64,000 nt of DNA, taken from positions 88,861,583 through 88,925,582 of the forward strand of contig CM076193.1 in the NCBI GenBank assembly GCA_038277395.1, given 5' to 3'. Position 1 is the first letter of the stretch; each line of letters starts with the position of its first letter. This document shows, in pieces, positions 62,399-64,000 of this stretch. The notes beneath the pieces are model-generated. The model was not told where the DNA came from, searched no databases, and saw nothing but the letters and a program-made list of their open reading frames with translations. The translations under genes were made by a program, and so were the position numbers. The stretch comes from Dryocosmus kuriphilus (taxonomy: Eukaryota; Arthropoda; Insecta; Hymenoptera; Cynipidae).

Positions 62399-63031
62399 TT
62401 TTTTTTTTCTTTTCTTCCTTTGTACTACGGGAGAGTGGGAGAGAGCGAAAACGCATTACCGAACTAGCATTCTGGAGCTGCCCTGGTCCCTCGGCCGCGT
62501 GCTAGACTCGCGACCCAACCCGGGGGATCGTTCTCGGGCTGTTCGCTCTCACCGTCCGCACAGCTTACCGCATCCCAAGGGCGACCGGTTCTAGGGCGAT
62601 GTACCTGGCAAACTGAGAGGCACGCGTCTCGGTCGCGCGACTATGAGCAGCACGAACCTAACGCACCCCCTACAAATCGCTCCCTTCCTCCACCCTTCGA
62701 AGCCTAAGATATAAGTGAAAGAGTACAACAGTACAGAGACAGTTCTCTCAGCGCACTCAAAGCGACCAGAAGCCTCTGACTCCGCCAAGCTTACACCGTA
62801 CCGAAACCGCTTAAAAGCCTCTGATTCCGCCAAGCTTACACCGTACCGAAACTGCTTAAAAGCCTAGAGAAGAACAACCGCATCACCGAGAAATACCCTC
62901 ACCGAAAAACGTATCTTCAGCTTCGCTCCCTACCGCCGCTTACCCGGAAACCTACAACACGTCATCACCAGAGATTGATTGAAACAGTACTTTCCACCGC
63001 CATTTACAACATAACACCGGACCTCGTCAAA
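62399..63031 (+). other. Untranslated leader of the gypsy-type element
   Basis: A T-run at 62398-62409 is followed by GC-richer leader. Within it, cctctgaYtccgccaagctt and acaccgtaccgaaacYgctt form a 45-bp tandem duplication at about 62771-62862. Confidence 0.6.
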
Positions 63032-64000
63032 ATGCCGGGTATATCATGGGTATACCACCTTAGCAAGGAACAACTCGAGAAATTACTGGAACAACACCAA
63101 ATCGACACTAGAGGATCAGTGGCACTACTCCGCCAAAGACTATTACCATTCGTCAAAGCAAATCCAAATCTATTCTAAGACGCACCAGCTGACGAGCAGG
63201 ACTACAAAGAGGACCTCGACCGCACCAGCGACCTCGTGGAGCTAGATGCTGAATTAACTAGAGCCAAACAACTCGCAGTCTCCACACCACAAGCCCTAGC
63301 AAATACAATCGCCAGCGCTCCGCTCATCACAGACCAGGACAACACGGAGACTCAGAATCAGACCGCACCACCGCTTCATCTCCGCCGGCTAGAAAGGGAG
63401 GAATCCTACCACGATCCAGGTAACATTTCATCTCTTACCCGTATACTGGACCAGATGAGAAAATGGAACTGCCACTTTGATGGCAAAAACGTCTACGGCT
63501 TCCTGGAAAGGCTAAAAGAGCTCCAAGGAGCCACCGACGATCAGATCCTCAGGGGTTTCCCAAAACTCCTCAGAGGTAACGCCCAGCTATGGCACCGCAA
63601 CTGCGCTTCCGAAATTAGATCATTGAGAGACCTAGAAGCAAGCCTAAGAAGCTTCTACCTACCGCCCTCAGAGTTGCGTCAACTTGACCAAAAAATCTAC
63701 AATAGACATCAAGGAGCAAACGAAGGAATCCGCGACTTCGTCACCTCTCTGTTAACATTGATAAGACGCCGCGGAGAGTTCTCACCTGCTAAAACAATAG
63801 AGACTCTCTATTATAACATGAGACCCGGACTTCGCCTCTTCATTCGTTTAACAGACGTCAGCACGCCGGACCAACTCATCAGGAGTGCCGAAAAGATCCA
63901 AGATGCACAAGATCAACAAAATAAAGAAACAAAAAACGACAACAAATCGAACTTCAGACCATCAAAACAGCATACCGCAAACATCACACCAGCTTACGAC
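63032..64000 (+). pseudogene. gypsy-type gag, one in-frame stop, runs off the window
   Basis: The start is the ATG at 63032 (MPGISWVYHLSKEQLEKLLE). The first 48 codons include LSKEQLEKLLEQHQIDTRG and ALLRQRLLPF, which resembles a SAP DNA-binding helix-extended-helix. A TAA at 63176-63178 is followed in the same frame by 274 open codons to the window end, with RKWNCHFDGKNVYGFLERL, GFPKLLRGNAQLWH, LRSFYLPPSELRQLDQKIY and IYYNMRPGL-type motifs (here LYYNMRPGLRLFI), the usual Ty3/gypsy gag capsid pattern. Zinc knuckles and pol would lie to the right. Confidence 0.82.

Noticed and set aside
1..64000. CRISPR arrays, bacterial operons or rRNA genes
   Set aside because: None of the tandem repeats has the repeat-spacer pattern; gene structure, introns and element types are all eukaryotic; no rRNA-like stretch recognised.

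Overview
The window looks like repeat-packed chromosomal DNA from an insect, most likely a hymenopteran. That assignment is inference. It rests on AT-rich DNA, short GT-AG introns, abundant Penelope-like and Polinton elements, an APE-type LINE whose RT wording (VWKYGGEELKEWVW) I associate with ants and wasps, and a DUF4806-like gene. There are no operons, no CRISPR array and no sign of prokaryotic sequence. Almost every open frame belongs to a transposable element, and most are broken by stops, frameshifts or insertions.

Layout. 1-3682: the polymerase end of a decayed Polinton (Maverick) followed by a long terminal block made of several tandem repeat families. 3683-9360: mostly non-coding, with a 64-bp tandem array ahead of a promoter-like site, palindromic GC clusters and a Cys-rich fragment. 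9360-9950: an internally deleted R1-like LINE and a tRNA-Trp pseudogene. 10134-18729: a second, more complete Polinton. Integrase, a coiled-coil protein, a DUF8207-like protein and an ATPase remnant lie on the minus strand. A basic core-like protein, protease, minor capsid, major capsid and a VDVQGF-family gene lie on the plus strand. The major capsid gene is split by a mariner. The right end carries the same terminal block as the first Polinton.

18799-22799: a Penelope-like element (PLE-1) with inverted terminal repeats and hammerhead-like motifs; it abuts and truncates a CR1-like LINE (22800-25950, minus). 28252-34990: two tandem PLE-2 copies (minus), with a 1.9-kb solo LTR inserted in one terminal repeat. 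35390-37145: a gypsy pol fragment with a macro domain between RNase H and integrase. 38190-43245: a LINE 3' end interrupted at its tail by a nearly full R1-like LINE (38971-43211). 43400-46980: tandem arrays and a two-zinc-finger protein remnant.

46984-57129 (minus) holds the best host-gene candidate, a DUF4806-like gene. Its DUF4806-region exon is interrupted by a 7.3-kb DNA element (47104-54446), which itself contains a nearly full-length LINE (48040-53376) with a 15-bp target duplication. Introns and flanks of the gene hold a MITE-like element, tandem arrays and a second mariner. 60400-64000: a hAT transposase C-terminus, then the 5' LTR, primer-binding site and gag of a gypsy-type retrotransposon that runs off the window.

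The observations I rate highest are the DNA element inside the DUF4806 exon, whose inverted repeat supplies an in-frame 3' splice site (introner-like); the shared terminal block of the two Polintons; the macro-domain gypsy polyprotein; the PLEs with hammerhead-like motifs; and the two mariners with complementary deletions.
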